The position numbers and the translations under genes were made by a program. Source: JBNJFY01 sp051747265 (GTDB lineage Bacteria; Bacteroidota; Rhodothermia; Balneolales; Balneolaceae). Taken from it: 64,000 nt of DNA. The notes under the pieces were generated by a model, which was not told the DNA's origin, made no database searches, and saw only the letters and a list, made by a program, of their open reading frames with translations. The stretch lies in the NCBI GenBank assembly GCA_051747265.1, contig JBNJFY010000001.1, positions 186,001 through 250,000 on the forward strand, read 5' to 3'. Positions 63,265-64,000 of the stretch are shown piece by piece (the first letter of the stretch is position 1; every line of letters starts with the position of its first letter).

Positions 63265-64000
63265 ATGAAAAGAGTGAATAGGTTTGATCGAAATAGAAAG
63301 CGCGGATACGTAATCTTTTTTGGATTGGTTGTGTTTTTCCTGGTCGGTTCAGTCAACCTTCTTCAAGCTCAAAATCTGACCGCGAAGGAGGTTGTAGAGC
63401 GCGCTGATGATAAATTTCGAGGAGAGAGCTCCATGGCGGAAGTGGAAATGAGCATCATTCGTCCCTCTTGGCAACGTACGATCTCTATGAAAATGTGGTC
63501 GCTGGGTACTGATTACTCCATGGTGTATGTCACCGCTCCGGCCCGTGATGAAGGCACAGCCTATCTGAACCGGGAGAAGGAGATCTGGAACTGGGTGCCT
63601 CGCATCAGCCGCGTGGTGAAGTTACCACCCTCTATGATGTCGCAGTCCTGGATGGGCTCGGATTTTACCAATGACGATCTGGTGGAGCAATCTTCGATAG
63701 TCACCGATTATACTCATTCGTTTGAGGGCGATTCGACGATTTCTGGATACGACTGCTACAAAATAGTTATGCAGCCCAAGCCCAAGGCCGCCGTGGTTTG
63801 GGATAAGGTGGTAGTATGGATTTCCAAACAGGAGTACCTACAGTTGCGCTCTGAGTTCTATGATGAATTCGGTGATTTAATCAATGTTATGGAGGGCTCG
63901 GAGGTCGAAACGCTGGATGGCCGCACGCTGCCCACCAAACTGGCCATGATTCCCCAGGACAAAGAAGGCCACCGCACCGTGCTCAAGTACCACCAGATCA
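63265..64000 (+). CDS. Outer membrane lipoprotein-sorting-like protein, partial
   Basis: The frame opens at ATG 63265 (AGGAG ribosome-binding site shared with the tetR stop) and runs off the window after 245 residues. It has a signal peptide (YVIFFGLVVFFLVGSVNLLQ) and the family pattern VVERADDKFRGESSMAEVEM, WNWVPRISRVVKLPPSMMSQ, SWMGSDFTNDDLV. This matches the TP_0789/LolA-like sorting family. Such genes commonly sit next to RND or ABC exporters; these would be expected just beyond the right edge. Confidence 0.88.
   Translation, partial: MKRVNRFDRNRKRGYVIFFGLVVFFLVGSVNLLQAQNLTAKEVVERADDKFRGESSMAEVEMSIIRPSWQRTISMKMWSLGTDYSMVYVTAPARDEGTAYLNREKEIWNWVPRISRVVKLPPSMMSQSWMGSDFTNDDLVEQSSIVTDYTHSFEGDSTISGYDCYKIVMQPKPKAAVVWDKVVVWISKQEYLQLRSEFYDEFGDLINVMEGSEVETLDGRTLPTKLAMIPQDKEGHRTVLKYHQI

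Overview
The window looks like a chromosomal segment of a Gram-negative member of the Fibrobacterota-Chlorobiota-Bacteroidota group, most probably Balneolota (Balneolaceae-like). The support is a type IX secretion C-terminal domain with the NYPNPFNPTT signature, a DUF3127 protein, many weak or absent Shine-Dalgarno sites, a Bacteroidota-like TAnnTTTG promoter box, and several outer-membrane proteins. This placement is inferred from gene content; no rRNA is present. Housekeeping genes have moderate GC, while a few segments (1.0-2.3, 9.4-11.1, 18.9-21.5 and 26.5-30 kb) are visibly more AT-rich.

Layout: (1) 0-18.6 kb is accessory metabolism and surface proteins: an AraC regulator, a PepSY-like secreted protein, an AHL-lactonase-like enzyme, an alcohol dehydrogenase, a four-helix-bundle (S23/IVP-like) gene inside an inverted-repeat element, a DUF3127 protein, a P1 peptidase, a frameshifted C10 (streptopain-like) protease with a lipoprotein partner, a 1084-residue type IX secreted protein and an acyl-CoA dehydrogenase-like enzyme. 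Intergenic gaps here are full of palindromes and MITE-like repeats. (2) 18.9-34.8 kb is a defence island, nearly all on the minus strand: hsdM-hsdS, two DUF262 genes (the second fused to a DUF1524 HNH nuclease), a Fic protein with its own operator-like promoter, hsdR, a YgjP-like metallopeptidase, an OLD-like ATPase/TOPRIM protein, and an upstream Doc toxin with a small putative antitoxin. A CAT-anticodon tRNA borders it. (3) 35-57 kb is mainly core genes: an LolA-like protein, universal stress protein, popT/DUF368, pcm, cysS, lgt, a porin, a phosphohexomutase, ZIP and VIT1 metal transporters, DPP-IV, OsmC, rlmN, and a lepA-hypothetical-lepB operon. (4) 57.5-62.5 kb is a histidine operon, hisGDCBH, preceded by a 27-codon leader peptide with nine His codons and an attenuator-like hairpin. 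It stops after hisH. (5) The right edge holds a TetR regulator with two operators and the start of an outer-membrane lipoprotein-sorting-like gene.

The most unusual material is the repeats. Three sequence-unrelated families share one architecture: an array of 7-8 bp units, a core, and the same array inverted. One family occurs both empty (about 3.2-3.4 kb) and carrying a four-helix-bundle gene (about 5.4-6.0 kb). This suggests a small mobile element class with gene-bearing and gene-less forms. Other notable items are a MITE pair with covarying internal palindromes, a two-copy cloverleaf repeat, and a HisB whose phosphatase domain has decayed to a non-catalytic remnant.
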